Notes: a model not told the origin generated them from the sequence alone. A stretch of 64,000 nt of DNA from Hetaerina americana (GCA_022747635.1 JAKTNV010000009.1:30631622-30695621); one strand, 5' to 3'. Shown: positions 20,727-33,245, numbered from the stretch's first letter. Numbers and translations: made by a program.

Positions 20727-23476
20727 AATTGCTGTGTATAGGATTTAAGGTTATAGTCAATGGGGAGGGATATTTTTAATGATAATGTTAAATTCATATA
20801 TTCACTGAATGAATTTCAATTACTGAATTCGCATAAATGCCTTTTGGTACTATCAAAATTCATGATAAGACGTTACGCTGCGTATGGCAAGATTGTGCTA
20901 AGTTGTGGGAGGCAATTCTAATCGCCTTAATTAGTAATTTGGGTAATTTTCCCAGCGATTATTTATAAATTTTGAGTCCGATGCTGCCTCGGGCATATTA
21001 TTTGTGTTATCTCTGATGGATTAGCGGCCCAAGGATGGGTACTCAAGCTGATAGTGCAGTATCGAAATCCCAAGACCACGTGGATCATCATAGATGTCCG
21101 GTGAGAAAAATACATGCTATAATACATTGTTGTGAATTTCGAACGGCGAAAGAACAACTTTAAGGGAGAAAATGATCACCTGAAAATTATTTAGGATAAA
21201 GAATACCTATCTAAGAGATTATCTATTTATTCAATAACTCCATATTAAGTGTGTTAAAGACATCAATGAGCAATATACCTGACACACTGTCCCCGCTTAT
21301 ATATTGTCTTGTGTGCATTAATCTAAATCTACATAAATACCCGGCAATCCGACAAAAATGTGTGGCAGGGGGTGGGATGAGTAAGGGATAAGAGAGAGGA
21401 AGGGCAAAGAGAAGAAATATTCACAAAAAAACTAAAATCATGTGCAAATATATGTACATGTTGGCGGAAGATTTAGTTCAAAACAAATGTTAGTTTATCC
21501 ATTAAAGTTGTTCTTTGCCATAAGAAAAAGGAGGGAACAAAAATGAACCACAACCATTTTCACGACAGACCCCTTCCATAACAAGAGAGGTCAGGAATAT
21601 TGTCCTTATATATTCATCCTAATATATAGGGAATAAATATAATTTGAACTATTTAATTTTAAATGATGGAAATCGAGGAACAAAGCTATGTTTCACGAAG
21701 AGTTTACCAGTTTTTTATTCCACAAAGAGTGAAAACGATCACGTGGAGACTTGACTAATTGGTTATAAATAACATTGTGAAACAATTTGTAAAATGGTTC
21801 TTCCTGCATAGAGGCCGATTCCTAAGCTACAAGACTTAATGGTAAGTCAAAAATGTAGGCGGTAAGACGGTGCCATTCAGTCCTTGAATACAAGCTGGGT
21901 AAAATAATGAGGTCAAATTCAGATTGAACGAATGACATTTTAAAGTAGGGACAAGTAACAGTCACTCACAGAAATAATTGTTTGAAACAGATTACTACGT
22001 TCAGTTGATTGTTTTCCTCTAATCTGACATTGACCTCGCCAAAATTCGTGAACCTCAAAACACTGCCTGCCTGTAAATAACTACTAATGCATTTGTTTGC
22101 TTTGATAGCCCATCCATTGATTTTTTTTCTCCCGGGCCGCAATGGTAGTCCAGTAGGCAATAAAGTGCTTTCATCCACTAATGCAAGGGTTGCCAGATCG
22201 ACTCCTGCCTCATAAATAGGCAACGTGCTGCCTTTATTTTATCTCATATCCTCCAGCATTGAAATTTTCACGCATTTGAATTTTCATGCATTTGCAAATG
22301 GTTTTCGGTTTATCTGGCAGCACGCTAATGAGAATTTGACGCAGAAGGGTGACTTGATTCCCACATGGACGATCCCGAACGTGGAAGTATTGTAAACTCT
22401 GATGTTTTGACCCATAGGGAATTGGGTAAACAGCCAGAAAGAGGTTAATAGGGATCCCAGGGCGAACGAACCCCAAGCGGCGTCCGAAAAGCAAAAAATA
22501 TAGAATTTTGGAATGAAATCGACAACTTTGTTTACATTGATGACAAAGCACAACGTTCTATGAAGGTCTCATAGTTGGTTTAGCCAAATGGCGGCAATTA
22601 CTCATACGATAGGATAGCCAATAAATTGTCTCGGGCTTTATTTTGACAGTTTTCAACCCTCCTTCCTCAATGCCAAGGTTCGCCACGATTATATCTACGC
22701 CATGTTGTCATACGCCTCGAGTGTGGGTGGCAACGGATGTTGGAAGTCAATGTCTTAATTTATTTTAATTAAATGATTTATCTTAAACAAGATTGCATTG
22801 GTGTTAACCGGAGTGGGCTAGCTGAAAAAATTTCTGCATGAAGATTTAATTTAGCTTTTTTCAGATTCAAATTCAACTGATTCGCATGTGTAGTATTAAC
22901 TACGCTGAATGCTTTTCGCTCAATTTCATACGTTTTCTATTTCAGAGAGGCTTAATCATGAATGAAAAGTCTCTAAAATTTACATTTTTCGTGCAGCAGT
23001 CTAGCAGGTTAGGGTAGGTTTTTGATGGACCTAGGCACCGTACGCTACTAAGCCTGTGAGCCCTTACTAACTTGGCACACACACGCTCACTTAAAGCCTT
23101 CATTTTCAATATGAAAAACGCTTGCTACTTTAGTGGCAGCTACATTGACCATGTTCACCGCAAGGTGTAGGCATATATTTTTAGTCTTAGTACAGAGTAC
23201 ACAAACATTTTAAGCTCAACCTCATATTTTTATCTCTTCCCAGTTCTGAGAAAAAAATTGGGACAGCTGAGGAATACGAAACACCTGAAATAATTTTGCA
23301 TGTGCAAGTTTACTCTCATAAAACTCATTTCACTTGAATGGAATTCAATCCCCAATTACTAGTCCCATTTGGGAAACGCCGCATGGATTTGGTATTCTTG
23401 GGGGATAATGTAGCTAAACGAATTAGATGGAGTCCCGAGAAAATCCGCCTGATTCGTCAAAAAATGTTGCAATAAG
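20727..23476. other. Unassigned DNA with minor repeat traces
   Basis: About 21321-21372 has a truncated start of the CTACATCTACAT repeat family (ATCTAAATCTACATAAATAC then CCGGCAATCCG). Overlapping minus-strand frames at 22234-22553 and 21966-22223 have no recognisable domain. Nothing else is identified. Confidence 0.4.
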
Positions 23477-23690
23477 AATATGAGTGTGACATGCCTTCTG
23501 GAGGGACTAGGTTGGAAGCTGCTTGAAATGCGAAGAGAACAAGGAAGACACAAACCTTTAGAAAGGTTCAGAACAAACAAGTTTAGCAATGATGTTAAAA
23601 GAATTATAACGGTCACACACTATTTAGGTAGGTTATACCTCAAAAATAAGATAAGGGCGATAGACGCCAATATAGATTGATGCAAATAAT
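23477..23690 (+). pseudogene. C-terminal tail of a jockey-like LINE polyprotein
   Basis: The frame gives MSVTCLLEGLGWKLLEMRRE, then QGRHKPLERFRTNKFSNDVK and THYLGRLYLKNKIRAIDANI. SVTxML..LGW.(T/S)LE.RR is the conserved block after the reverse transcriptase of jockey-like retrotransposons, and the LGR..xKNKIR end also fits that family. No RT motifs are readable upstream, so it is 5'-truncated. It differs from the ETW/EAFEMW-type LINE tails elsewhere in the window, implying a third LINE lineage. Confidence 0.68.
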
Positions 23691-23814
23691 CGTTCTTTCC
23701 CCAGATAATCAGGAATCATAATGGTAAGAAACCAAAGTCGTTTTAGAAATAGTAAATACATTCGATTTACAACTCGGGGCAAAATTAAACGCTGTGTAGA
23801 CAAAAGATATATTC

Positions 23815-24082
23815 GTAGCTGCATGTGCATGTTATTTGATAGTATATGTATTTGCATGCATGTAGATGGATTACTACCTACAAGTAGTTTTTCATGCGAA
23901 AACCTACTTGCAGGCATGTAGGTTTTCTCATGAATTTATATGTCTCTGTGTGTATATATTTGCATCATTTTTTTCGTTTTGCATGTGGCTTTATTCTCTT
24001 TAATGAGTGGCGATCTAACAACCACACGCCACACGTCTTTGAGGCGGCTTGCTGGGTATTAAGTAGATGTAGAAGTAGTTCA
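23815..24082 (-). repeat. CTACATCTACAT-family repeat, copy 2
   Basis: Reading the minus strand: CTACTTCTACATCTACTTAA, TACCCAGCAAGCCGCC, CACACG, then the ATGAAAAC and CTACATGC tail. It faces copy 3 (24301 onward) head to head across about 215 bp. Confidence 0.75.
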
Positions 24083-24300
24083 TGATGGACCTCTTCTGTG
24101 GGTGCTTCTATTTCCCTTGAAAATCCGTGAAAATTAGATTAAATGAATGCATTTGGCGTATACATTTGGAAGGAAAATATTGGGAGACCCGAGTTAAAAT
24201 CCTGTTGAAAGATGAGGATTTGTCAAAACCTAAAAGCTTTCCTCACATGACGTTAAAGGGTTGACTGCTTTCAGTTTTAGTTTAGTGTACAAATACTAGT

Positions 24301-24500
24301 AGATCTACAGCTACGTAAGACCCTGCAATCCGCCTGCGGGGGCATTTGGCGGGGGGGTGCTAGATCACCGCCCGTAAAAGGGAATAACACCACATACAAA
24401 ACCAACATATTCATGTAAACCTACACCCACAGATGCGTATATATTCATGCGAAAACCTTTTTAACTTCCACGTATGCAAATATATATGCTATCAACTAAC
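24301..24500 (+). repeat. CTACATCTACAT-family repeat, copy 3
   Basis: Starts AGATCTACAGCTACGTAAGA, then CGCCTGCGGGGGCATTTGGC, GCTAGATCACCGCCCGTAAA, and CCTACACCCACAGATGCGTA. This is the full motif order of the family. No tRNA boxes or coding capacity. Confidence 0.78.
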
Positions 24501-24744
24501 ATACACATGCACCTAAAAATTTAGTCGTGTGTGCAGAGTAGTAGATGTGTGTGCTATGAGTGATCTTCGCTTAGCGTGATTAATATTCGACCTCATTATG
24601 CGGCTGTTGGTATTTTAGATTGCGTGTATTGATTATATCTTCTTGATTTTTATTTAATTTATCGGAATTGGTATTTATTTTGCATTAATTAATTTGTATG
24701 ATGTGGTATTACCAGGGGTAAAGTTGGGGGCTACCGACTGGCCC

Positions 24745-24842
24745 TGTGCACCCTCAGCTTCACCCAATCTCTGTGTCTTTTCGGGTACTAGAGCTTGTGG
24801 GTACTAGAAACCTGTAACGGTTCTGGGAAAATGACACCCCTA
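24745..24842 (+). repeat. tRNA-SINE (SINE-2) body, head missing
   Basis: GTGCACCCTCAGCTTCACCC and TTTTCGGGTACTAGAGCTTG match the body of the SINE-2 copies at 50.6-51.1 kb (read on their minus strand). The tRNA-derived 5' part is absent, so this copy is 5'-truncated. Confidence 0.7.
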
Positions 24843-24879
24843 CCTAATGTGTAAATATCGGATGCCATTAAGCTTAGCG

Positions 24880-26180
24880 AGGTGAGCTCTATCCTCGCCT
24901 ATCAAACCAATCGGGTTGATTACTGTGATTATCTATCGTGCTACTGAGGTTGTCGCGTCAAAAACATCATTGAGGAAGGCAACGAGAAATCTCCTCAATC
25001 AATTTCCCCACGACCTTACGATGGACAAAAATGTGAATATGAGACATGACAGCTACGGAATCCGGCCCTCTGGGCCGTGTTGTGCCTTGTAGCGGGAGAA
25101 GTTAGCCTTCCGGAGTCATCTCACGAAATCCTTGCAAAGCGGACAGATAGAGGACAGGGTAATTAGAAAATATAGAGCGGGAGAGGGAGAGAAAACCTAC
25201 GTGGTGAGATGGAAGGATAGCAGGGATAATAAAAATCAAGATTATAGAATAATACGCAGTGAATGGCCAGAGAACTAGCGAAGGGTGGCAAAAAATATTA
25301 AACAAAAAGTTATGCAGATGCTTAGTGAACATAATCAAGCGAGTAGTAATATTAATTGTAGAAGTAAAAACGGAACCAACGAACATGGTCATTGTTCAGG
25401 TCTGCGTGCCACCAAGCAATCGTGGGATGAAAGAATTCGACAGGGTATACAATCAGTTAGAGTACATGATTGCGGGTGTACCTGTGAGGAAACATTTGAT
25501 AGTTATGAGGGTTTGGAACGTGACTGTAGTTGAAGGAAGAGATGGTAGAAGGTAGGGGACTGGGGTTTAGTAATGAGGAATGACAGCTAGGATAAAGCAG
25601 TAGAGTTCTGTGAGGGACATCGTTGCAAACACTTGATTTAAACACCTCAGTAGGGGTGTATATGTATGTGTGTGTGTTTCAGGAAGATATCAGACTATAT
25701 TATGGTCAGGCAAAATTTTAGGAACAGCGTGATTTAAAGGCAAATTCTCGAGAGCGGATGCGGATATTTGGATCATAATTTAGTACGAATCAAGTGTAGC
25801 GTCAGATTCAAGAGCATAAAACAATGTTTACGGATGAGGAAATTAAATGTTGGAATGAATGGAAGCATTAACCCGAACGATAAGAAAGGAGTATCAGCAG
25901 ACTGTAGAGAATATTATGAGTGTGGTAGATAGTGCATTGTGGTTAGATGCGTGCAGTAGAAGAAAAATGGGAACACATGAAAAAAGGATAGCAAAAACCG
26001 TAAACGAAATAATGGGAAGAGTAAATAGGAAAAGGATAAAGAAATCGATGATTTACTAACGAGGCGATAAAGAAGGTTAATGATGGAAAAGATTGGAATA
26101 ATGTGGACTCAGAATTAAGTTCAAGGAAGTACATGGTGATTGATGCTGAGCTTGGAAACTAATTGGGCGAAATAAGCGTG
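24880..26180 (+). pseudogene. LINE family A: leader, EEP endonuclease and linker
   Basis: The leader (25036-25150, CGGCCCTCTGGGCCGT and TCTCACGAAATCCTTGCAAA) matches 2487-2600. The endonuclease follows, with VVRWKDSRDN and YRIIRSE (about 25200), VEVKTEPTNMVIVQVCVPPS (about 25360), EFDRVYNQLEYMI, a degenerated VMRVWNVTVVEGRDGRR (in place of VMGDWNA), NT.FKH and DAD.DHN remnants to about 25800. The linker at 25859-26059 (KEYQQTVENIMSVV, EIMGRVNRKRIKKS) is open. The copy ends before the reverse transcriptase. Frameshifts and stops show it is inactive. It supplies the endonuclease N-half missing from the 2.6-kb copy. Confidence 0.85.
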
Positions 26181-27800
26181 GTATAAGATGCCATGCAAGA
26201 AAATGGAGTGTTTCTAAAGGAAGGGAAGGCATTTTTATTTTTTTGCCTAATTTAGCGATTATGCAATACCACATCCTATTTTACGATTTTTTATACACCG
26301 ATGCTAAGAAATGTATAGGTGTTGTACCTATCCAAAATTCGCCTTAAATGTTAGACTACCAAATACTCGTAATGCGAGTAATATTACGAAGGAGAGGTAA
26401 TGTTGTTCTCTTCGATTAATACTTTTTATCTATTGATTTTGAGCACATTCTCCATTATATTATGTTTTGACGAATTTACCGTAATATCCGGCAAAGTACC
26501 TACCATGTAGACGTTTTTTTTGTCTTTGAAGCATCGTCAATGTCCAGAACGATCACGTTACGCTAAAATGTGTTTCTTAATACCCCTTTGAAATCTATAA
26601 GATATCTCAAAAGGGGAAATTCTTTCCCCTGCCAGCGGTTAGAATCCCACACTATTGGCTTGAAGAAATGCGCTCTCATTCACTCCTCACAAGAATTATG
26701 TAGGAAAGAGAGGCGCAAAAAATTAATAGAAGCATGGGTGTAAAAAATAAACAAGAAGTAGATGGAGTGGCGAGGACAAGCAATGTCGACACATCCGTCG
26801 CTTCTCCAGTTACGTGTTTCTCGGTATCATTGGGGTGGGAGGTATGGTAACCTCGTTTCTTATACCCTTCCTTTCCTCTTCCCCTTTGGAGCGGTTCCTT
26901 GGTGTGAGAAGAGATGAATGTTTTCTCATACGTAGCTGGAGCCAGAGGTGTTTTGGGGAGGTGGTTGGTGGCTGCGGAGGTCTGAAGTGGATCGAAAAAA
27001 ACGGGAGTAAAGGAAGGGTGAGGTGCGTGGCGGATTTTTCATAACTCCTCTTTTTAACGCTCTCCTTTTTTCTCATATTAGATTGCTTTTTTCGCTTCAA
27101 AGTGCTTCTCATAAGTAACAAGTCTTCAGGGGAATATGCGAGTATGAGAAATACTTGGAGTCATGGAAGTAACATATGCGACAGTTTCTGAAATTATGTT
27201 TTAAGTTTATCCTATGATTTAAGAGATATTGATCTATGAATACAGTTCTGTCAGTGATGCTACGCAGATGGACGAGATCTGCAGTCTCCGGGAATTAGAA
27301 TCCATTGCTTGTTACTTAAGAGGATGGGCTACATTTAGGGAAAAAATTTAGTAGTTAAAATAAATTGGGGCGTATAAAATATATTGGAGTGTTTTATGTA
27401 ATTTACTTGAAACTATTTGGAAACTATCCATGATTTTAAGGTTTCCACAAAGAAATGATATTTGTGCTCGAATCTTGAATACGCGAATTTGCGAAAGTGT
27501 AGAAGTTATTTGAGTTTGAATTTAGTTGAGGTATTAATTTTACTAAGATTTTTAGCCATTACATTTTATAATATAATATTAATAATTTGTTGCATTTGTT
27601 TTTGAAAATATAAACAAAATATATAAAAAGGAGGGAATTAACTAGAGAGGGTGGGGCATTTCACGCATTTGAGCTGTATTTTAGAGGAAAAATGGGATTG
27701 CAATGAGAATAAGGGGAAGAAGTGTGTATTTAAAAAGAGCCATTTGCAAGAAGGGGATCGATGACGAGTGCCCTGAGTTAAGGTGTGAAGAAAAAATCAG
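26181..27800. other. Unassigned DNA
   Basis: A GC-richer patch at about 26800-27040 is open on both strands without recognisable motifs. The rest is AT-rich. Nothing else identified. Confidence 0.4.
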
Positions 27801-27824
27801 TAAAGGCTTAAATATAGAGCTTAG

Positions 27825-28156
27825 TGCTTTATGGATGTGGTTCTTTGTCTTTGAAGCAAGAGGATGAGCATAGGTTGGAGGAATTCGGGATGCGGGTGTG
27901 GCGGAGTTCGGAGAAAATAACTTGGACAGAGAGGAAGACAAACGCTGGGGTTTTTGGTAGGGTGGATGGAAAGAGGAAGTTGCTGGCAGAATTCCGGAAA
28001 ACTCAGAGAAAGTGGTTGGGGGAAACATTGAAAGGGCTGGAAAATATGTTGAAGGCTGTGATAGAAGGAAGGACGCTGGGAAATCGGGGTAGAGAAAAGG
28101 AAGTGAGTGGGCTTTTTAGACAGCGTGAAGACAGGCAGAAGATAAAAAATAAATGA
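27825..28156 (+). pseudogene. LINE family A polyprotein C-terminus
   Basis: An open frame of 110 codons reads MLYGCGSLSLKQEDEHRLEE, FGMRVWRSSEKITWTERKTN, FGRVDGKRKLLAEFRKTQRK, WLGETLKGLENMLKAVIEGR and ends ...REDRQKIKNK. This is the conserved block after the RT thumb (LYG.ETW, EAFEMW.WRRME.I.WTERKTNEE, WxG..L). The element is strongly 5'-truncated and lies on the plus strand. The open frame suggests it is one of the younger fragments. Confidence 0.88.
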
Positions 28157-30079
28157 AGAAAGAAATTGCAAGTTCCCACGATAATTAGAAGTCGTTAGAA
28201 ATCGTCCAAAACCTACCTTGAAAATAATTGGTAGAATACCTTCATTAATTCATTAATTTTGTTGCATCAAAAGTTACAAAAATATTGTCTAAGAAAGGAC
28301 TTTTTAATTCAATTAGGTATACATATATTATTTATACCGGATGATGTAAAACGTACTATGTTACTGCATAGGTGTCTATATCCAAGAGTGTAAAAACGCT
28401 CACATGAAGGGCACCATGCAATTTTTTTGCCTAGCTTCCTGAAAGGGATGGAATGAAGAAATACATATTTATATATTGATGTGGAAAATATATTTAATGT
28501 ATTCCGTCAAAGTACTGGCTAGAGAGTTGTGTTTTACAGTTTTGCGTAATTTCTAGACTTTTGAACCAACTTTTGAGACTGATGATTTGTAAATAGATAC
28601 GTAGGTGCGGTGAAATTCTTTGGTCTATAGCTCTGCTTTCGAATCATTTTGTTTACTAAAAACGGTGAGAGACGTCAGCAGTCATGTATTGATCTCAGTA
28701 TTTGGATTTTGATCTCTTCGACGGCTGATTTCGATTCATAAAAGAAAATAGACCAAGTCTATCAAACCACAACACTCATCGTACATCCAGACCCGTGACA
28801 TTTGGGTCAGTTAGCCAGGTCTCAAAGAGTCGTTGTGCCAATTTCATTTTTCTGAACACGCTGTTAATAAGTCTTTTTCAATTTTAACGATTTTCACGAA
28901 ACTACAGAAAACAAAATGCAAGAAATTTCGACACGAATCTGTTTCCTTTTAAAAATAGGCCTGGAAGCACGGTAACATCTTTTACAACCAGTTAAATTCG
29001 TTGATGCTCCCATTAACTTTGAGCCTTCAGGCTGTAGTGTCAGTGTCCAACTGAAGGCGAACTAAATATGAAAGCTCTTTTCCCGTGTCGGAATTATGTA
29101 GTCAGTTGTTAACTATGTTCCACTACCAGTTTATTCCGTGAATCTGGGATGAACAACTATCCTCTATGTCTAAACTTTTGGAGTTTGGGTATACTGGGAG
29201 ACTTCCTGGTCGTGACGTTTTCGCTTGCTTGTTTCCCGGCGCGAGCAGCCTCAATGTTCGGCGTCACGTGCTGTAGGCGCATTTAATCTGCCGCGGTCTC
29301 TCTCTCTCTCTCCTCCGGTTAAATTCACTTGCTGCTGGAGTTTGCCTTCTTTTTTTCGTACCATCGTGCTGCAAAAGGTCGTATTCTCCTCATTAACCGA
29401 TACTATGTAACAACTGATGAATCCTATCTGCGTATGTGTACATATTTGTCCCGTGAGTGCCGGGTTTTTTTCAGTTAAACGCCAGTTTTTCAATTTATAA
29501 TTATTTTCAAATTAAAATTAGTATTACGAGCTGCAAAAAAATTAACTGTCTTGATACAAAAGGAGAAATGGATAGAAAAAATACAATGAGCAAGTGCATG
29601 CTCGTATGGAAAAGTCCAAATTCTTAAAATAGAGCAGCATACAAATAAATTCATACAAATGATAGGATTTTCTATTATACTATTCAAAATTGATGACAAG
29701 AATAGAACTAAAATATCTACACGATCATATTATAATAACAAAATCACACTATGTTATAAAATCAAAATGGTCCCAGTAAATTAACTCTTAAAAGAGCAAC
29801 ATTTCAAGTAAGTCGATTATTGGCTCTTCAAGAGGTGGAAAAGATAATTAATATGCAGCTAATTCAAAGTCATGGATTTTAGTGCTGACATTTGCCTCTT
29901 ATCATTGTTATTAAAATAGGTTGACACTTCTCATTTGTTTTTCCAAGTTCCATACAATATGAAGTGCTTCCCTAACTTATGTTTGCTAGAAAAATAATTA
30001 TAAGTGAATAGTATATGAGTATTATTATTAGGTAATCTACCGGTTAAGGTAAGTTTTGGATGGACATAGCTACTTGATC
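28157..30079. other. Unassigned AT-rich DNA with one GC-richer patch
   Basis: About 29200-29345 is richer in G+C (GGCGCGAGCAGC, CTGCCGCGG) with a (TC)n run near 29297-29314. The remainder is AT-rich. No gene or repeat family recognised. Confidence 0.4.
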
Positions 30080-30380
30080 AATATTTTGTGCTTCCTAACA
30101 AAATATAAAATCCAGTATCCTACTCTACATCAGGTCCCTCTTCATCTCTGAGTACTTTCTTCCTCCATTCATCCCGTCCAACATCCCTATCCTGTTCCTT
30201 CCCTTTCCTCGTTTGCCTAACATTCTCCCCTCTATTACAGTCTTCAACATCCCACTGCCGTTCAATACCCCCTTCATCCACTTTTCCTGCCTCCATAGGA
30301 TTTCTCCCAACAAACCCCTGTCCTCGCCCACCATACCAAGTACTTCCTCATTTGTTTTCTTCTCTGTCCATTTCACCTTC
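30080..30380 (-). pseudogene. LINE family A 3' end
   Basis: The minus-strand frame reads MKWTEKKTNEEVLGMVGEDR, GLLGEILWRQEKWMKGVLNG, KTVIEGRMLGKRGKGRNRIG and MLDGMNGGRKYSEMKRDLM before its stop. This is the C-terminus of family A. The 3' UTR (ACAAAATATAAAATCCAGTA reading plus) matches those at 11.69 and 41.03 kb. Only the last about 300 bp are present. It abuts a plus-strand family A copy head to head. Confidence 0.88.
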
Positions 30381-30394
30381 TCCTATGTGAGTAT

Positions 30395-31505
30395 ATTTAA
30401 TAAAAATTTTGGAAAATGGGAGTTGACGCCTTATCCGGAATCGCACGTATGCCAAACTACACAGGTGCGGAAAACGGATGGAGATTCGGGTTGGGCAGTT
30501 CCAGGCAAGATTTTAAGACAGGGATGTCCTCTGTCATCTGTTATTCTCAAAAATATGAGGAGTAAATGGAAAGGAAAGCCTTAGAAGGTCTGGAGGCTGG
30601 AGTGAAATTAAGTGGAAAACCCTTCAAATCAGTTAAATTTGCGGAAGATCTAGCGTTGGCGTGATCTTCCGCGAATGGATAGCCTAGCTAGGCAAAAGGA
30701 TTACAATAATTACATAGCGCAGAGTAGGTGTGATAAATATAAAATGAATATTTGTCATAAGAAAACGAAAGTACTGATAGTGCCACAGGTACTAATGATG
30801 CCGCAAGTCGGTGAAACGCGTTGTACCTTATAATAAAAATCTGAGGAAAAGTACCAAGTCTTTTTAGTATGGTTATTAAATACTTCCTCGAAGTGAAGCC
30901 TGAAACAGTAGAATTTGTATGAAAGCACTGATGTTTGTAAGGAGGAGAAAAGTGAAGATAACAATTGTAGTCGTAGACATAAGCTAGAGTAGGTAAAGCG
31001 GTTCATTCTTTTGAAGAGTGTTTTGAATGAGAATTGGTAAAGTAGTGGGAAGATTAAAAGAAGGATTACGCTGGGCAAATAAGCGTTAACATAGAGGTGG
31101 TAGTTGATGTCAGGTGTCATATGTAAGGCTATGGAGCAAACTTTAATATGTGGTGTAGGTGTTAATTTCTCGGAAACTTGGGTATTGAGGCAAGACAATG
31201 GACAAAGATTCAGGATTTTGAGATGTGGGTTGGGAGAAGAATGGAAAAAATAAAAAAGACAAAGAAGAAAAACCAATTACGAGTTTCTAGGCAAATCGGG
31301 AAAGTAAGGTGGGAGCAATCTGGAGGCAAGACAAGTGGATGCAGGAGACATTGAGATGAGATAGATTTTCGGAGACGCTAACAGAAGGGAGAATGTTGAG
31401 AAAACGAGGTCGAGGGAGGATAGAGGAGGAAGAATAGATATTTTAGATAGAATTAAGGAAGGTAGAAGATTTGCTAAGCTAAAGAATGAATTATTGTGAT
31501 GCGTA
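30395..31505 (+). pseudogene. LINE family A: late RT to C-terminus
   Basis: In order: QVRKTDGDSGWAVPGKILRQ then GCPLSSVI (RT motif B), LEAGVKLSGKPFKSVKFAED (motif C region, FAED where FADD is expected), KMNICHKKTKV (motif D/E region), then after a foreign block at about 30783-30950, GKIKRRITLGK, FSETWVLRQDN, FEMWVGRRMEKIK and a degenerate tail to about 31500. The Asp to Glu change in the catalytic pair, plus frameshifts, show inactivity. The foreign block carries the ACAACGCGTTTCACCGACTT motif. Confidence 0.82.
30783..30830 (-). repeat. Dispersed ACAACGCGTTTCAC motif repeat, copy 2
   Basis: GGTACTAATGATGCCGCAAG then TCGGTGAAACGCGTTGTACC is the inverse of 13183-13225. It sits within the LINE copy, so it is a younger insertion or part of one. 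Confidence 0.65.
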
Positions 31506-33245
31506 TATAGTATGGGGTCTAAGCATATGTCGTGTCATGTAATTTAGTTCTTTGGAGTTTATTAGAGTGAAGTCACAGATTTTATGAAAAGCTTACCCTA
31601 AGCTGGTAGAGAGTCACTATAAATAGTGTAGATTTATGTAATTGTTTAATTGGAAGCACATTTAGTTTTGAAAAAAATTTGAAAATATCTAAGTTTGTAA
31701 ATTTACTACCTTGTGCTACATATTTGGTAATTATGTTTTGAATTGTAAGGACAGGCATTATATTATTTGTCTAAGCACGCATTGCGGTTTATATATTGGT
31801 AAACAGTTGATAAGCGTTACGCATGCTTTTATCGCACAAACATCGTCAACTCGTTTCGCTGAGTTAAAAAAAAATTACTTCAAAAGCTATTCGCCAGTTA
31901 AAAATCGTAGCAATTACGCTAGGTAATACTTTAAAAATGCCTTAGAAGCTTTAATAAATGCCTTTAATGGAGAATTTTTTCTTGATCATGTGAGCAACGT
32001 GGCTTGGTTAAAATATTACGCATTCATATTCATTTTGGGTGCAACATATTTAGTTTTAAATTTAGATTTACTTTAGTGCGCACGCGTAAACTTAAGCCTT
32101 CGTAAGCCCAGAGGAAGAAAGAGAGGACGAGTTGAAGCAAAATTAATAGATTACCCGGCCGGGAAGAAATGCCCTACTCCCTGTTTTCGCTTTCTTCCTT
32201 TCAGTCAACATTGATTTAGTCTTTTCCGCTGACTCCCCTGAGCCCTACACTGGTGCGCCATTTATATCGAGTGTGTATTTCCCACACCGAACTTTAATTT
32301 TGTCTTTCTTCCATAATCTCCGACTAGTGGAAATTTGCGTACCTTCGTTTGTGAGCGTGTGCAATTCCAATGGATTGGCTTAATTGGGTGTTGTTTTATC
32401 CAAGGTTTGCTCAGATTATTTATAATTGAATTTCCTTTAGTGACACAATTGGGCATTAAAGTATAATACTTAGTAATTAAATCAACCATTATATCCCTCA
32501 TACTAAGACTAAGCAGAAATAGTGCCATTTAATGTTCGACGGTTAGTTGACAACTTAACTAGTTAGTCAGTGAAGTGCATCGCTGGCATTAAATTGAATA
32601 CTATTACTATTAAATACGCAACGTGAATAGTTATTGCAGATGGAGGAATTTTAATGCTGTAAGTATTTTCAACGGTAAGGATGGTTAATTTTTTGTTTGG
32701 CTCGGCTGTTTGATGGAAAAAAGGGTGGAAAGAGAACAAGAAATACTAATAATTTGAATACTCTAATTCAGACGTCTATAGCCTTGAGTGATAGTTGATG
32801 CATATACTAAGTGGAATTTTATTGTAATGAAAAAATGAATAATCGAATAACTTTGCGTTTCCACTGAAGAATTTTTATTACCGTCTAGTTTGGCTACACT
32901 TTAGCATCATAATACCCTGACAAGTTACTAGTCCAGTTGATGATCAGTGTAGCGACACTAGTCGGCAATGAAAATTGTATTTCGTATAGCCCGTTTATGC
33001 AGAAATATGTTCTGGAGAGTTAACCCTTTCCATTATTCATTGATGTTTAATTGTAAAATTAAATTCGGCTTTTGTAGGTGATTGCGAAAAAAATAACTTG
33101 CTTACTCTTTTAAAAATTCTAAAATAATACTCCATAGTGTTAACGTAGTGACCAGGACCATTTTATGCTGATTTGAATCAGCGTTTCCTCGACGGTCGAA
33201 CTGTTATCGTGAATAAATTAAGTTCTGTGCTTTTACGAGGCATGT
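31506..33245. other. Unassigned AT-rich DNA
   Basis: No recognisable gene. The minus-strand frame at 32262-32528 (88 codons) and plus-strand frame at 31711-31926 show no motifs. Confidence 0.4.

Noticed and set aside
22140..22205. tRNA-like segment GGTAGTCCAGTAGG...GATCGACTCC
   Set aside because: The B box is interrupted and no stems form; could not be supported.
22234..22553. Overlapping minus-strand frames of 89 and 105 codons
   Set aside because: No recognisable domain, and two frames are open at once, which suggests composition rather than coding.
30080..31505. Twin-priming inversion of a single LINE insertion
   Set aside because: Both oppositely oriented parts contain the C-terminal block, so they are two copies and not one inverted insertion.
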